This document shows positions 6,906 to 17,629 of a stretch of 64,000 nt of DNA, in pieces. A program made the position numbers and the translations under genes. A model generated the notes under the pieces. That model was not told where the DNA came from. It ran no database searches and was given only the letters and a program-made list of their open reading frames with translations. Source of the DNA: Thermomonospora echinospora (GTDB lineage Bacteria > Actinomycetota > Actinomycetes > Streptosporangiales > Streptosporangiaceae); the NCBI RefSeq assembly GCF_900108175.1, contig NZ_FNVO01000003.1, positions 558,001 to 622,000 on the forward strand, given 5' to 3'. The number at the start of each line of letters is the position of its first letter. Within the stretch, counting starts at the first letter, position 1.

Positions 6906-9722
6906 TCAGCTGCAGCCGCTGGTGGAGCCGCAGCCCTCGCAGACGTAGCAGCTGCCCGCCGGGCGCATCTTCGTGCCGCAGGTCATGCACAGCGGCGCGT
7001 CCTCGGCGGTACGGCCCTGGTGGCTCTCCATCAGATCGACCGAGTCCTGCAGCACCGGGGCGGCCGCCGGGCGGGCGATCTCCGCGGTCTGGGCGAGGGT
7101 CTCGCGGGCCACCTCCTCGTCGGCGTGCAGCGTGGCCGGGTCCTCGCCGTTGGCCTGCATCGTCCGCTCCTGGGCGGTGAAGATGCCCAGCTCGGCCCGC
7201 TGCTCGTACGGCAGGTGGTCCAGGGCCAGCCGCCGGAAGATGTAGTCCATCACCGAGGTGGCCATCCGGATGTCCGGGTCGTCGGTCATCCCGGCCGGCT
7301 CGAACCGCATGTTGGTGAACTTCTCCACCCAGGTCTCCAGCGGCACCCCGTACTGCAGGCTGATGGAGATCGCCATCGAGAACGCGTCCATCACGCCGGC
7401 CAGCGTGGAACCCTGCTTGCCGAGCTTGAGGAACACCTCGCCGAGGCCGTCGTCCGGGTAGGACGAGGCGGTCATGTACCCCTCGGCGCCGGCCACCGAG
7501 AAGCGGGTGACGGTCGCCGGCCGCTGCTTGGGCAGCCGCCTGCGCACCGGCCGCGCCGGAACGACCGGTGCGGCCGGCTCGGCCGCCACCGGAACGGCCT
7601 TCTCCTCGTCCTTCTTCTTGGCCACCGACAGCGGCTGGCCCACCTTGCAGTTGTCCCGGTAGATCGCCAGCGCCTTGAGCCCCAGCTTCCAGCCCTCGTA
7701 GTAGACCTTCTCGATGTCCTCGACGGTCGCCTGCTCGGGCATGTTCACGGTCTTGGAGATGGCGCCGCTCAGGAACGGCTGGACCGCGGCCATCATCCGC
7801 ACGTGGCCCATCGGGCTGATCGCCCGCTCGCCCATCGCGCAGTCGAACACCTCGTAGTGCTCGGGGCGCAGGCCGGGCGCGTTCACCACGTGCCCGTGCT
7901 CGGCGATGTACTCCACGATCGCCTCGATCTGCTCCTGCTGGTAACCCAGCTTGCGCAGGGCGCGCGGCACGGTGTGGTTGACGATCTCCATCGACCCGCC
8001 GCCGACCAGCTTCTTGAACTTCTTCAGCGCCAGGTCCGGCTCGATGCCCGTGGTGTCACAGTCCATCATCAGGCCGATGGTCCCGGTCGGCGCCAGCAGG
8101 CTGGCCTGTGCGTTGCGGTAGCCGCTCTTCTCACCGAGCCGGATGCAGTCGGCCCACTGCCTGGTGGCCTCGACGTGGATGGACTTGTCCATCTCGTCGA
8201 GGGTGCGGATCTGGTCGTTGGCGGCGGCGTGCTTGCGCATCACCCGCTTGTGCGGCTCGGCGTTGCGCGCGTACCCCTCGTACGGGCCGACGACCCCGGC
8301 CAGCTCGGCGGAGCGGCGGTAGGCGACGCCGGTCATCAGCGAGGTGATCGCGGCGGCCAGCGACCGGCCGCCCTCGGAGTCGTAGGCGTGCCCGGTGGCC
8401 ATCAGCAGCGCGCCGAGGTTGGCGTAGCCGATGCCCAGCTGCCGGTACGCCCGGGTGGTCTCGCCGATCTTCTCGGTGGGGAAGTCCGCGAACGTGATCG
8501 AGATGTCCATCGCGGTGATGATCAGCTCGGTCAGCTTCGTGAACCGCGCCACGTCGAAGGTGTTGTCCTCGCGCAGGAACTTCAGCAGGTTGATCGACGC
8601 CAGGTTGCAGGACGAGTTGTCCAGGCTCATGTACTCGGAGCAGGGGTTGCTGGCGGTGATGCGGCCGGTTTCGGGGTTGGTGTGCCAGTCGTTGATGGTG
8701 TCGTCGTACTGGATGCCGGGGTCGGCGCACTCCCAGGCGGCCTGGGCCATCATGCGGAACAGGTCCTTGGCCTTGACGGTCTCGATGATCTCGCCGTTGA
8801 GCCGGGCGCGCAGGCCGAACTCGCCGTCGTTCTCCACCGCCCGCATGAACTCGTCGGAGACCCGCACCGAGTTGTTGGCATTCTGGTACTGGACGCTGGT
8901 GATGTCCCGGCCGCCCAGGTCCATGTCGAAACCGGCGTCCCGCAGCGCGCGGATCTTGTCCTCCTCGCGCGCCTTGGTCTGGATGAACTCGGCGACGTCG
9001 GGGTGGTCGACGTCCAGCACGACCATCTTGGCGGCCCGCCGGGTGGCGCCGCCGGACTTGATGGTGCCCGCCGAGGCGTCGGCGCCGCGCATGAACGACA
9101 CCGGCCCGCTGGCGGTCCCCCCGGACGACAGCAGTTCCTTGCTGGAGCGGATCCGCGACAGGTTCAGCCCTGCCCCGGAACCGCCCTTGAAGATGATCCC
9201 CTCTTCCTTGTACCAGTCCAGGATCGACTCCATCGTGTCGTCCACCGACAGGATGAAGCACGCCGAGACCTGTTGCGGGGACTTGGTGCCGACGTTGAAC
9301 CAGACAGGGGAGTTGAAGCTGAAGACCTGGTGGACCAGGGCGTACTTGAGCTCGTGGTCGAAGATCTCGGCGTCCTCGTCGGAGGCGAAGTAGCCGTGCT
9401 CCCGGCCAGTGCGGGTGTAGGCCTCGACGACCCGGTCGACCAGTTGCTTGAGGCTCCACTCGCGCTGCGGGGTGCCGACCGCGCCGCGGAAGTACTTGGA
9501 GGTGACGATGTTGGTGGCGTTGACCGACCAGAAGTCGGGGAACTCCACCCCGCGCTGCTCGAAGTTGACCGACCCGTCGCGCCAGTTGGTCATGACGACG
9601 TCCCGGCGTTCCCAGTCGATCTCGTCGTACGGGTGCACGCCCGGCTTGGTGAAGACCCGCCCGATCTTCAGCCCCCTGCGCTTGCCGCGCCTGGCCGCTG
9701 AGCCGCTCACCGTTTCGGTCAT
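6906..9722 (-). CDS. nrdJ: Vitamin B12-dependent (class II) ribonucleoside-diphosphate reductase
   Basis: 938 aa. Reduces ribonucleotides to deoxyribonucleotides using adenosylcobalamin, oxygen-independently. Seen: the N-terminal block with FSFNSPVWFNVG, substrate-loop Cys in ACFILSVDD, the active-site block ASNPCSEYMSLDNSSCNLASINLL, SLLAPTGTIGLMMDCDTTGIEPD, and a C-terminal cysteine cluster CMTCG...CYVCEGCGSTSGC, usual for the actinobacterial NrdJ zinc/redox tail. GGGGGAGAGTC precedes the ATG at 9722. It lies 83 nt downstream of nrdR on the same strand, the nrdRJ order known from Streptomyces, and should be repressed by NrdR. Confidence 0.97.
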   Translation of the reverse strand: MTETVSGSAARRGKRRGLKIGRVFTKPGVHPYDEIDWERRDVVMTNWRDGSVNFEQRGVEFPDFWSVNATNIVTSKYFRGAVGTPQREWSLKQLVDRVVEAYTRTGREHGYFASDEDAEIFDHELKYALVHQVFSFNSPVWFNVGTKSPQQVSACFILSVDDTMESILDWYKEEGIIFKGGSGAGLNLSRIRSSKELLSSGGTASGPVSFMRGADASAGTIKSGGATRRAAKMVVLDVDHPDVAEFIQTKAREEDKIRALRDAGFDMDLGGRDITSVQYQNANNSVRVSDEFMRAVENDGEFGLRARLNGEIIETVKAKDLFRMMAQAAWECADPGIQYDDTINDWHTNPETGRITASNPCSEYMSLDNSSCNLASINLLKFLREDNTFDVARFTKLTELIITAMDISITFADFPTEKIGETTRAYRQLGIGYANLGALLMATGHAYDSEGGRSLAAAITSLMTGVAYRRSAELAGVVGPYEGYARNAEPHKRVMRKHAAANDQIRTLDEMDKSIHVEATRQWADCIRLGEKSGYRNAQASLLAPTGTIGLMMDCDTTGIEPDLALKKFKKLVGGGSMEIVNHTVPRALRKLGYQQEQIEAIVEYIAEHGHVVNAPGLRPEHYEVFDCAMGERAISPMGHVRMMAAVQPFLSGAISKTVNMPEQATVEDIEKVYYEGWKLGLKALAIYRDNCKVGQPLSVAKKKDEEKAVPVAAEPAAPVVPARPVRRRLPKQRPATVTRFSVAGAEGYMTASSYPDDGLGEVFLKLGKQGSTLAGVMDAFSMAISISLQYGVPLETWVEKFTNMRFEPAGMTDDPDIRMATSVMDYIFRRLALDHLPYEQRAELGIFTAQERTMQANGEDPATLHADEEVARETLAQTAEIARPAAAPVLQDSVDLMESHQGRTAEDAPLCMTCGTKMRPAGSCYVCEGCGSTSGCS

Positions 9723-9805
9723 GACTCTCCCCCTTCAGGCCGTGACAGGCCCATAACAGGATCAACGTTGCCCGGCGGCCGGCCCATCCACCGGCCCGGG
9801 CTTTC

Positions 9806-10279
9806 TCAGTCGTCGCGCTGGAGGCGCCCCGCGTCGGCGGCGGCGCGTAGCGACTCGATCTCCCGCTCGAAGTCCTCCAGCGACTCAAACCCCCGGTAGA
9901 CGGAGGCGAATCGCAGGTAGGCGACCTCGTCGAGCTCCCGCAGCGGTCCCAGGATGGCCAGGCCGACCTGGTGGGAGGGGATCTCGGCGACCCCGGTGGC
10001 CCGGATCGCCTCCTCCACCCGGTGTCCCAGCTTGGCCAGCGCGTCCTCGTCCACGGGGCGGCCCTGGCAGGCCCGGCGCACCCCGGCGATGATCTTCTCC
10101 CGGGAGAAGGGCTCGGTGACCCCGCTGCGCTTGGCCACCATCTGGAGCACGGTCTCCTGGGTGCTGAACCGCTTGCCGCACTCGGGGCAGGAACGGCGGC
10201 GCCGGATGGCCGCGCCGTCCTCGGTGGAGCGGCTGTCGATCACCCGGCTGTCGGGGTGCCGGCAGAACGGGCAGTGCAC
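9806..10279 (-). CDS. nrdR: Transcriptional repressor NrdR
   Basis: 157 aa, the usual family length. The N-terminal zinc ribbon has CPFC (residues 3-6) and CPEC (31-34) pairs with the conserved [26 protein letters not shown]; an ATP-cone follows ([29 protein letters not shown]). NrdR senses dATP/ATP and represses ribonucleotide reductase genes. Two NrdR-box-like sites lie upstream, so the nrdR-nrdJ operon is likely autoregulated. ATG at 10279; the upstream context has AGGGGAGG. Confidence 0.97.
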   Translation of the reverse strand: MHCPFCRHPDSRVIDSRSTEDGAAIRRRRSCPECGKRFSTQETVLQMVAKRSGVTEPFSREKIIAGVRRACQGRPVDEDALAKLGHRVEEAIRATGVAEIPSHQVGLAILGPLRELDEVAYLRFASVYRGFESLEDFEREIESLRAAADAGRLQRDD

Positions 10280-10313
10280 CGCGTCTCGACCTCCCCTGAC
10301 AGATCACCACAAG

Positions 10314-10361
10314 ACCACAACCTGTGGATAATCACATCGATGTAATTACTAGATGTTGTGG
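10314..10361 (-). promoter_or_regulatory. Tandem NrdR boxes of the nrdRJ promoter
   Basis: TTACTAGATGTTGTGG at 10346-10361 (CCACAACATCTAGTAA on the coding strand) is close to the NrdR-box consensus acaCwAtATaTwGtGt. A second copy, ACCACAACCTGTGGAT at 10314-10329, lies 32 bp away centre to centre, about three helical turns, the phasing known for paired NrdR boxes. Consensus is from general knowledge; sites were read by eye. Confidence 0.75.
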
Positions 10362-10473
10362 TCAACCGTAGGGGTCGGCGGAGGGCAGCGCAAGCTGGAG
10401 GGATCACCTCGCCGGTAGACCCTGGTCACATCGGCCCCAAGGGTCCCAGCCCGGCGTGTCGCCGCCGCGCCGC

Positions 10474-11178
10474 TCAGCGGACCGGCGGCCGCAGCCGCCG
10501 GCCGGGCTGGACGACGGACCCGGGCAGGCCGTTGAGCTGGGCGATCCGCCGTACGGTCAGCCGCGGGTCGGTGTGGGGCCGGGCGCGGACGGCGGTCTCC
10601 CAGAGGACGTCGTCCCGGCCGACGGCGACCGTCCGGACCTCCTGGCGCGGCGCCGAGCCGGGGGTCTCGGCGGCGTGCGAGCCCCGTTCGGTGCCGAGCC
10701 AGAACGCGCCGAGCATCAGCCCGGTCATCGCGATGACGACGGCCGCCTTGCCGCGCCGGGTCAGCCGCACCGGCCCGGCGTCCCGTTCAACCCCGCCGCG
10801 CGGGCGCCGCCCCCTCCCGGCCGCCGGGCCGCGCGGCCTCGGGCCGCCTCCTGCCGCACGGCGGTGGGCTGGGTCGCCGCCTGCCGGGACACGCCGGGAC
10901 GGGCCGCCGTCCGTCGGGCCGCGCCCGGCCGGACCACGTCGTTCTCGGTCGCCCCCGGCCGGGGTGCCGGATGCCGGGTGGCCGGGGGGCGGGGCGTGAC
11001 CGGTCCGGTCGCGGCGGGGCCTCGGGGCGTCGGCGGGCCGGGGCGGGGTGGGGGTGCTGCGCGGGAGGTGAGGGGCCCGGTCGGAGGGACGGCGTTCAGG
11101 ACCGCCGGGCAGGAGGGTGAGGTGCTTGCGGGTGAGCAGGGGGCGGCAGGGGCGGGGGGTCCGGGACGGGCTCGCCAT
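10474..11178 (-). CDS. LysM-like membrane protein divergent from lexA (ChiZ/Rv2719c-like position)
   Basis: 234 aa. Residues ~1-145 are Pro/Arg/Gly-rich and low complexity. A single transmembrane helix (KAAVVIAMTGLMLGAFWLG, ~155-173) follows, then a short extracytoplasmic domain VAVGRDDVLWETAVRARPHTDPRLTVRRIAQLNGLPGSVVQPGRRLRPP resembling LysM. In mycobacteria the LysM protein ChiZ (Rv2719c), an SOS-induced cell-division inhibitor, is encoded divergently from lexA; the synteny, the LysM-like tail and the SOS box at 11202 suggest the same role. ATG 11178 is chosen over upstream in-frame starts because they would overlap the SOS box. Confidence 0.75.
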   Translation of the reverse strand: MASPSRTPRPCRPLLTRKHLTLLPGGPERRPSDRAPHLPRSTPTPPRPADAPRPRRDRTGHAPPPGHPASGTPAGGDRERRGPAGRGPTDGGPSRRVPAGGDPAHRRAAGGGPRPRGPAAGRGRRPRGGVERDAGPVRLTRRGKAAVVIAMTGLMLGAFWLGTERGSHAAETPGSAPRQEVRTVAVGRDDVLWETAVRARPHTDPRLTVRRIAQLNGLPGSVVQPGRRLRPPVR

Positions 11179-11201
11179 GGTGGTGCCTCCGATCGAGGGA
11201 T

Positions 11202-11217
11202 TCGAATGAAAGTTCGA
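11202..11217. promoter_or_regulatory. SOS box (LexA site) of the LysM gene
   Basis: TCGAATGAAAGTTCGA differs from the actinobacterial consensus TCGAACnnnnGTTCGA at one base. Its right arm is also part of the perfect palindrome GTTCGATCGAAC (11212-11223). It lies 24 nt from the LysM gene start. Confidence 0.85.
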
Positions 11218-11285
11218 TCGAACGGGTGTACGATTTGTATCGCAGGCGCCCGGTACAAGGCGAGCGGAACACGCCGAATTTCTTC

Positions 11286-11301
11286 GAACAGTTGTTTGAT
11301 C
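11286..11301. promoter_or_regulatory. SOS box (LexA site) of lexA
   Basis: TCGAACAGTTGTTTGA has the TCGAAC-N4-GTTTGA form, one base from the consensus and the same variant recalled for mycobacterial lexA. It lies 108 nt before the lexA ATG and supports autorepression. Confidence 0.88.
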
Positions 11302-11408
11302 ATCAGCGGGTTCCACGCTAACGTGCCATCACAACGAGGAGTGAGGGATCCCGTACGAGTGGCGCGCCGGCAGGCCGTCACGCCCAGCGCCCAGGAGGCG
11401 GTCTAGCG

Positions 11409-12110
11409 ATGAGCAAGGTCCGGGAACTGCCCGACGGGCCGATGGACGACAGCGGTCTGACCCAGCGGCAGCGCATGGTGCTCGAGGTGATCCGGGACTC
11501 GGTCCAGCGGCGCGGTTATCCCCCCTCGATGCGCGAGATCGGTGAAGCCGTCGGACTGACCAGCACCTCCAGCGTGTCGCACCAGTTGCGCACCCTGCAG
11601 CGCAAGGGCTACCTGCGGCGCGACCCGAACCGGCCGCGCGCCGTGGAGGTGCGGGTGCCGGGCGCCGCCGCGGTGCGGGTGGAGGGCGCCGCCGCCCCGG
11701 CCTTCGAGGCCGCCGGCGGACAGGAGTCGGGCCCCACGCCCGCCATGGTGCCGCTGGTCGGCCGGATCGCCGCCGGCGGGCCGATCCTGGCGGAGGAGAC
11801 CGTGGAGGACGTGTTCGCGCTGCCCCGGCAGTTGGTCGGCGAGGGCACCCACTTCCTGCTGAAGGTCTCCGGCGACTCGATGATCGAGGCGGCCATCGCC
11901 GACGGGGACTGGGTGGTGGTCCGCCAGCAGCCGGTCGCCGAGAACGGCGACATCGTCGCGGCGATGATCGACGGCGAGGCCACCGTGAAGACGTTCAAGC
12001 TCAAGGACGGCCATGTCTGGCTGATGCCGCAGAACAGCGCCTATGACCCGATCCCCGGCGACGAGGCGTCCGTCCTCGGCCGGGTGGTGGCGGTGCTGCG
12101 CAAGATGTGA
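11409..12110 (+). CDS. lexA: SOS-response repressor/protease LexA
   Basis: 233 aa. The N-terminal winged HTH ([47 protein letters not shown], residues ~17-63) binds SOS boxes; the C-terminal S24 domain undergoes RecA-stimulated autocleavage. Seen: scissile Ala122-Gly123 in GRIAAGGP, nucleophile Ser157 in SGDSMIEA and general base Lys194 in ATVKTF. GGAGG lies 11 nt before the ATG. It is divergent from the LysM gene with a separate SOS box for each, so both are expected to be DNA-damage inducible. Confidence 0.97.
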   Translation: MSKVRELPDGPMDDSGLTQRQRMVLEVIRDSVQRRGYPPSMREIGEAVGLTSTSSVSHQLRTLQRKGYLRRDPNRPRAVEVRVPGAAAVRVEGAAAPAFEAAGGQESGPTPAMVPLVGRIAAGGPILAEETVEDVFALPRQLVGEGTHFLLKVSGDSMIEAAIADGDWVVVRQQPVAENGDIVAAMIDGEATVKTFKLKDGHVWLMPQNSAYDPIPGDEASVLGRVVAVLRKM

Positions 12111-12115
12111 GCACG

Positions 12116-12148
12116 ACCCTGACGCGGGCGGGACGCCCGCGTCAGGGT
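12116..12148. terminator. Bidirectional terminator between lexA and cupin gene
   Basis: Perfect 15-bp inverted repeat (arms 12116-12130 and 12134-12148, loop GGA) 5 nt after the lexA stop and 13 nt from the end of the convergent cupin gene. Confidence 0.85.
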
Positions 12149-12161
12149 CCCGGGCCGGCGG

Positions 12162-12554
12162 TCAGGGAGCGGAGGTCCCCTCGCGGCCGTAGCGGTCCTC
12201 CAGGCGCACCACATCGTCGAGTTCGGTGGTGGATGCCTCCAGCAGCACCAGGTCGTCAATGGCGGTGACGCGGTGGACCATCCCCGGCGGCAGGTGCAGC
12301 GAGTCGCCGGGGCCGAGCCGCAGCTCGGTCAGCGCCGTCGCGTCGGGCCCCACCTCCACCAGCGCGTTGCCGCTCTGGACGGCGATGACTTCCTCCTTGA
12401 CCTCGTGGTACTGCAACGACAGCGAATGCCCCGCCTTGACGTGCAGGGTCTTGCCGCAGAAGCGGCCCTCCACGAGCGCGAAGATCTCCTCGTGTCCCCA
12501 CGGTTTGGGAACGGTCCGGACGCGCTGCACCGGCGAGACGACGGCCTCGGACAT
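12162..12554 (-). CDS. Mannose-6-phosphate isomerase-type cupin protein
   Basis: 130 aa. A single cupin domain resembling the C-terminal isomerase module of bifunctional ManC/AlgA: KPWGHEEIFALVEGRFCGKTLHVKAGHSLSLQYHEVKEEVIAVQSG, then LGPGDSLHLPPGMVHRVTAIDD. The histidines of QYHEVKEE and PGMVHR are the expected metal ligands. Family members isomerise sugar phosphates or bind small ligands; the substrate cannot be told. GAGGAG precedes the ATG at 12554. It has a long (>500 bp) gene-free upstream region. Confidence 0.85.
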   Translation of the reverse strand: MSEAVVSPVQRVRTVPKPWGHEEIFALVEGRFCGKTLHVKAGHSLSLQYHEVKEEVIAVQSGNALVEVGPDATALTELRLGPGDSLHLPPGMVHRVTAIDDLVLLEASTTELDDVVRLEDRYGREGTSAP

Positions 12555-13124
12555 GTGTCTCCTCTGTAGGTAGGCACCCGCGGAACGCGCCGCGGGCGGT
12601 CTGGTGTTACGGGGGTGGTCTCCGACCCGGCGTCACCTGCCAGGTGGGACGTTACCGACCACCCGGGAGCCCTGCTCACCAGGGATGCCCCGACGCCCCG
12701 GCGACACCACCCGTCCCCACGGCCACCATGGCACCAACTCATCGCCACAGGACACGATAGAACGTCCCGTTCTGCACCAAACCAGGCACTGGCGCGTCCC
12801 ACAAGAGCGAGCCCGGCAAGCGACCTCATGAGGACATGCCGGAACCCTTCCGTCCCGCGGATCGTCCCGCTCCACAGGACGCGACGACGGCGGCCGTCCC
12901 TAGGGGATATGACGAGACCACGCCATCCGCGGCCATCCGCGCCCCGGTCCCTCGGGACGCGACGACACCGAAGCGCCCCACGAGGGTGTGACAGCCCCAT
13001 TCCCTCCTGGAGACACCGGGTCATGAGGACGCCCGGCCGTCCCGCAGGGGGCGGCGGAAGCGCTGCACCCTGGAGGACGCCGAGCGTCCGCCCGCCGCGG
13101 CAGGCCGTGGCGGGCGGGGACGGG
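12555..13124. other. Gene-free region upstream of the cupin gene with a repeated 11-nt motif
   Basis: About 570 bases without a convincing gene, lying upstream of the cupin gene and downstream of leuS. Five sites fit GGRYRYGAYRR on the plus strand at 12750, 12877, 12905, 12955 and 12984. There is also an inverted repeat AGAACGTCCCGTTCT at 12759-12773 and a direct repeat GCCATCCGCG near 12922-12940. Open frames here lack RBSs and recognisable content. Confidence 0.5.
13088..13117 (-). terminator. leuS terminator hairpin
   Basis: 13-bp inverted repeat with one mismatch (arms 13088-13100 and 13105-13117, 4-nt loop) just after the leuS stop codon at 13125. Confidence 0.65.
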
Positions 13125-15641
<2,517 letters not shown>

Positions 15642-15730
15642 GGTCGCCAACTCCGGTCTTTTGCTATGGGTGTACGTGCGTCGTACTGGTCTGCCATGGG
15701 CTTGGCGCCTGCCGGGCCCGTACACGAAGA

Positions 15731-15752
15731 GACCCCTCGCACAGGAGGGGTC
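15731..15752 (-). terminator. Hairpin in the leuS leader (possible attenuator)
   Basis: GACCCCTC and GAGGGGTC arms (8 bp, 6-nt loop), followed on the minus strand by TCTTCGT. It lies between the leader ORF stop (20 nt upstream) and the leuS TTG (89 nt downstream). A second small hairpin pairs 15754-15759 with 15775-15780, i.e. with the last codons of the leader ORF. Confidence 0.55.
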
Positions 15753-15771
15753 ACCGCGCCGACGGGTGGTG

Positions 15772-15807
15772 TCAGCGCGGCGGGCCAAGAAGCAGGCACA
15801 CTCGCAT
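15772..15807 (-). CDS. leuS leader peptide, [11 protein letters not shown]
   Basis: An 11-codon ORF with three consecutive Leu codons (CTG CTT CTT; CTT is a rare codon in such high-GC genomes). A -10-like TAGTCT at 15814-15819 ends 6 nt before the ATG, so translation could start on a leaderless transcript, as is common for actinobacterial upstream ORFs. Position before leuS and the Leu run suggest that ribosome stalling under leucyl-tRNA shortage controls leuS. Function is inferred from layout only. Confidence 0.5.
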   Translation of the reverse strand: MRVCLLLGPPR

Positions 15808-15994
15808 ATCACAAGACTAGCGCAAGGGACAAGCTCGACGTGGCGCCCGCTGGGCACCCGCACCTGAGCCCTGGGCACCTGCACATAAGTCATTACTTGC
15901 GGGTAGCGTCGGCAGGGGCCATTAGGCCAGGATGAACGTCACATCCCAGACCATTCGACGCGACGCCATTGGCGGTCAGCTCGCGAGGAGTGCC

Positions 15995-17539
15995 ATGCTC
16001 AACCTGTCCGTTCTGCTGGAGGACGCCGCACGGGAGACGCCGGACCGTGACGCCGTGGTCTTCGGTGAGATGCGGCTGTCGTATTCGTTCCTCGATCAGG
16101 TCGCCAACCAGGTCGCCAACCTGCTGGTGTCGCGGGGCGTCCAGCCGGGCGACAAGGTCGCGCTCTCCTCGCCCAACCTGCCGTACTTCCCGATGGTGTA
16201 CTTCGGCGCGCTCAAGGCCGGCGCCGTGGTGGTCCCGCTGAACGTGCTGCTCAAGCCGCGCGAGATCGCCTACCACCTGAACGACTCCGACGCCAAGGCG
16301 TTCTTCTGCTTCCAGGGCACCCCCGAGCTGCCCCTGGGCGAGATGGGCTGGGCCGGCTTCCAGGAGGCCGCCGGCTGCGAGAACTTCTTCCTGCTGCCGG
16401 CCGGGCTGGACGTCACCGAGTCCCCGATCGAGGGCGCCGAGCTGTTCTGGGCGGCCCTGGGGGGACAGCCGGGCACCTTCGAGTCGGTGTCCACCAAGCC
16501 GGACGACACCGCCGTGGTGCTCTACACCAGCGGCACCACCGGCCAGCCCAAGGGCGCCGAGTTGACGCACAACAACCTGCTGCTGCAGGCGCTGGTCAAC
16601 GACGCCAACTTCGAGCGGACGCCACACGACACCTTCATGGTGACGCTGCCGCTGTTCCACATCTTCGGGCAGACCTGCGTGATGAACGTCGGCATGTACC
16701 GGCGGGCCACGCTGGTGCTGGTGCCGCGCTTCGAGCCGAAGGCCGCCATCCGGACGCTGGTGGACGAGAAGGTCAACCAGTTCGCCGGGGTGCCGACCAT
16801 GTGGTGGGCGCTGCTGACCGACGACACCGCGCCCGAGGACGTCGCGGCGATCCGCGAGAACCTGCGGGTGGCGGTGTCCGGCGGGGCGTCCCTGCCGATG
16901 GAGGTGCTCAAGGGCGTCAAGGAGAAGTTCGGCGTCGACATCCTGGAGGGCTACGGCCTGTCGGAGACCTCCCCGGTGTGCTCGTTCAACCGCCCGGACC
17001 GGGCCACCAAGCCCGGCTCGATCGGCTTGCCGATCTGGGGCGTGGAGATGAAGCTCATCGACGACGACTGGAAGACCGTCGAGGGCGAGGGCCCCGGCGA
17101 GATCGCGGTGCGCGGCCCCAACATCATGAAGGGCTACTACAAGCGTCCGGAGGCGACCGCCGAGGCGATCCGCGACGGCTGGTTCCGCACCGGCGACATC
17201 GCCCGCCGCGACGAGGACGGCTACTACTACATCATCGACCGGTCGAAGGACATGATCATCCGCGGTGGGTTCAACGTGTACCCGCGCGAGATCGAGGAGG
17301 TCCTGATGACCCACCCGGACGTGTCGCTGGCCGCCGTGGTGGGCGTGCCGCACGAGTCGCACGGCGAGGAGATCAAGGCGTACGTGATCCGTAAGCCCGG
17401 CGCCACGGTGACCGAGGAGGAGCTGGTCGCCTGGGGCAAGGAGCAGTTCGCCAACTACAAGTACCCGCGCGTCGTGGAGTTCCGCGACGAGCTGCCGATG
17501 ACCGCCACCGGCAAGATCCTCAAGCGCGAGCTCCGCTAG
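15995..17539 (+). CDS. Long-chain fatty acid--CoA ligase (acyl-AMP synthetase family)
   Basis: 514 aa. ATP-dependent activation of a carboxylic acid to acyl-CoA. ANL-superfamily motifs in order: AVVLYTSGTTGQPKGAELTH (P-loop A3, near residue 170), LPLFHIFGQ, EGYGLSETSPV, GWFRTGDIARRDEDGYYYIIDRSKDMIIRGGFNVYPREIEE (hinge), and the catalytic Lys in MTATGKILKRELR at the C-terminus. The ATG at 15995 with GAGGAG upstream is chosen (MLNLSVLLEDAARETPDRDAVVFG is the usual family start) over an ATG at 15932. It is divergent from leuS; substrate chain length cannot be read. Confidence 0.92.
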   Translation: MLNLSVLLEDAARETPDRDAVVFGEMRLSYSFLDQVANQVANLLVSRGVQPGDKVALSSPNLPYFPMVYFGALKAGAVVVPLNVLLKPREIAYHLNDSDAKAFFCFQGTPELPLGEMGWAGFQEAAGCENFFLLPAGLDVTESPIEGAELFWAALGGQPGTFESVSTKPDDTAVVLYTSGTTGQPKGAELTHNNLLLQALVNDANFERTPHDTFMVTLPLFHIFGQTCVMNVGMYRRATLVLVPRFEPKAAIRTLVDEKVNQFAGVPTMWWALLTDDTAPEDVAAIRENLRVAVSGGASLPMEVLKGVKEKFGVDILEGYGLSETSPVCSFNRPDRATKPGSIGLPIWGVEMKLIDDDWKTVEGEGPGEIAVRGPNIMKGYYKRPEATAEAIRDGWFRTGDIARRDEDGYYYIIDRSKDMIIRGGFNVYPREIEEVLMTHPDVSLAAVVGVPHESHGEEIKAYVIRKPGATVTEEELVAWGKEQFANYKYPRVVEFRDELPMTATGKILKRELR

Positions 17540-17629
17540 CGGCCCGCTCGGTGGGCGGGGGCCACGCCCCAGGACGCGGCCTCCGCCCCCCGCCCGGCGA
17601 TCTTTGGAACCCGCGACCCCGCCGCCGGG

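Noticed and set aside
3618-9701. A ~2000-codon open frame on the plus strand, antisense to the TerD, MerR and nrdJ genes
   Set aside because: It runs opposite clearly conserved genes, is Arg/Gly/His-rich and lacks domains; long antisense frames are a side effect of extreme GC3.
9723-9805. Cobalamin riboswitch upstream of nrdJ
   Set aside because: The nrdR-nrdJ gap is only 83 nt with no B12-box; NrdR boxes upstream of nrdR explain regulation better.
15642-15994. T-box upstream of leuS
   Set aside because: No T-box sequence (UGGNACC-like) or long stem I structure; the leader ORF fits better.
17553-17592. Terminator between the acyl-CoA ligase and MmyB-type genes
   Set aside because: GC-rich imperfect pairing with a large loop; not convincing by eye.
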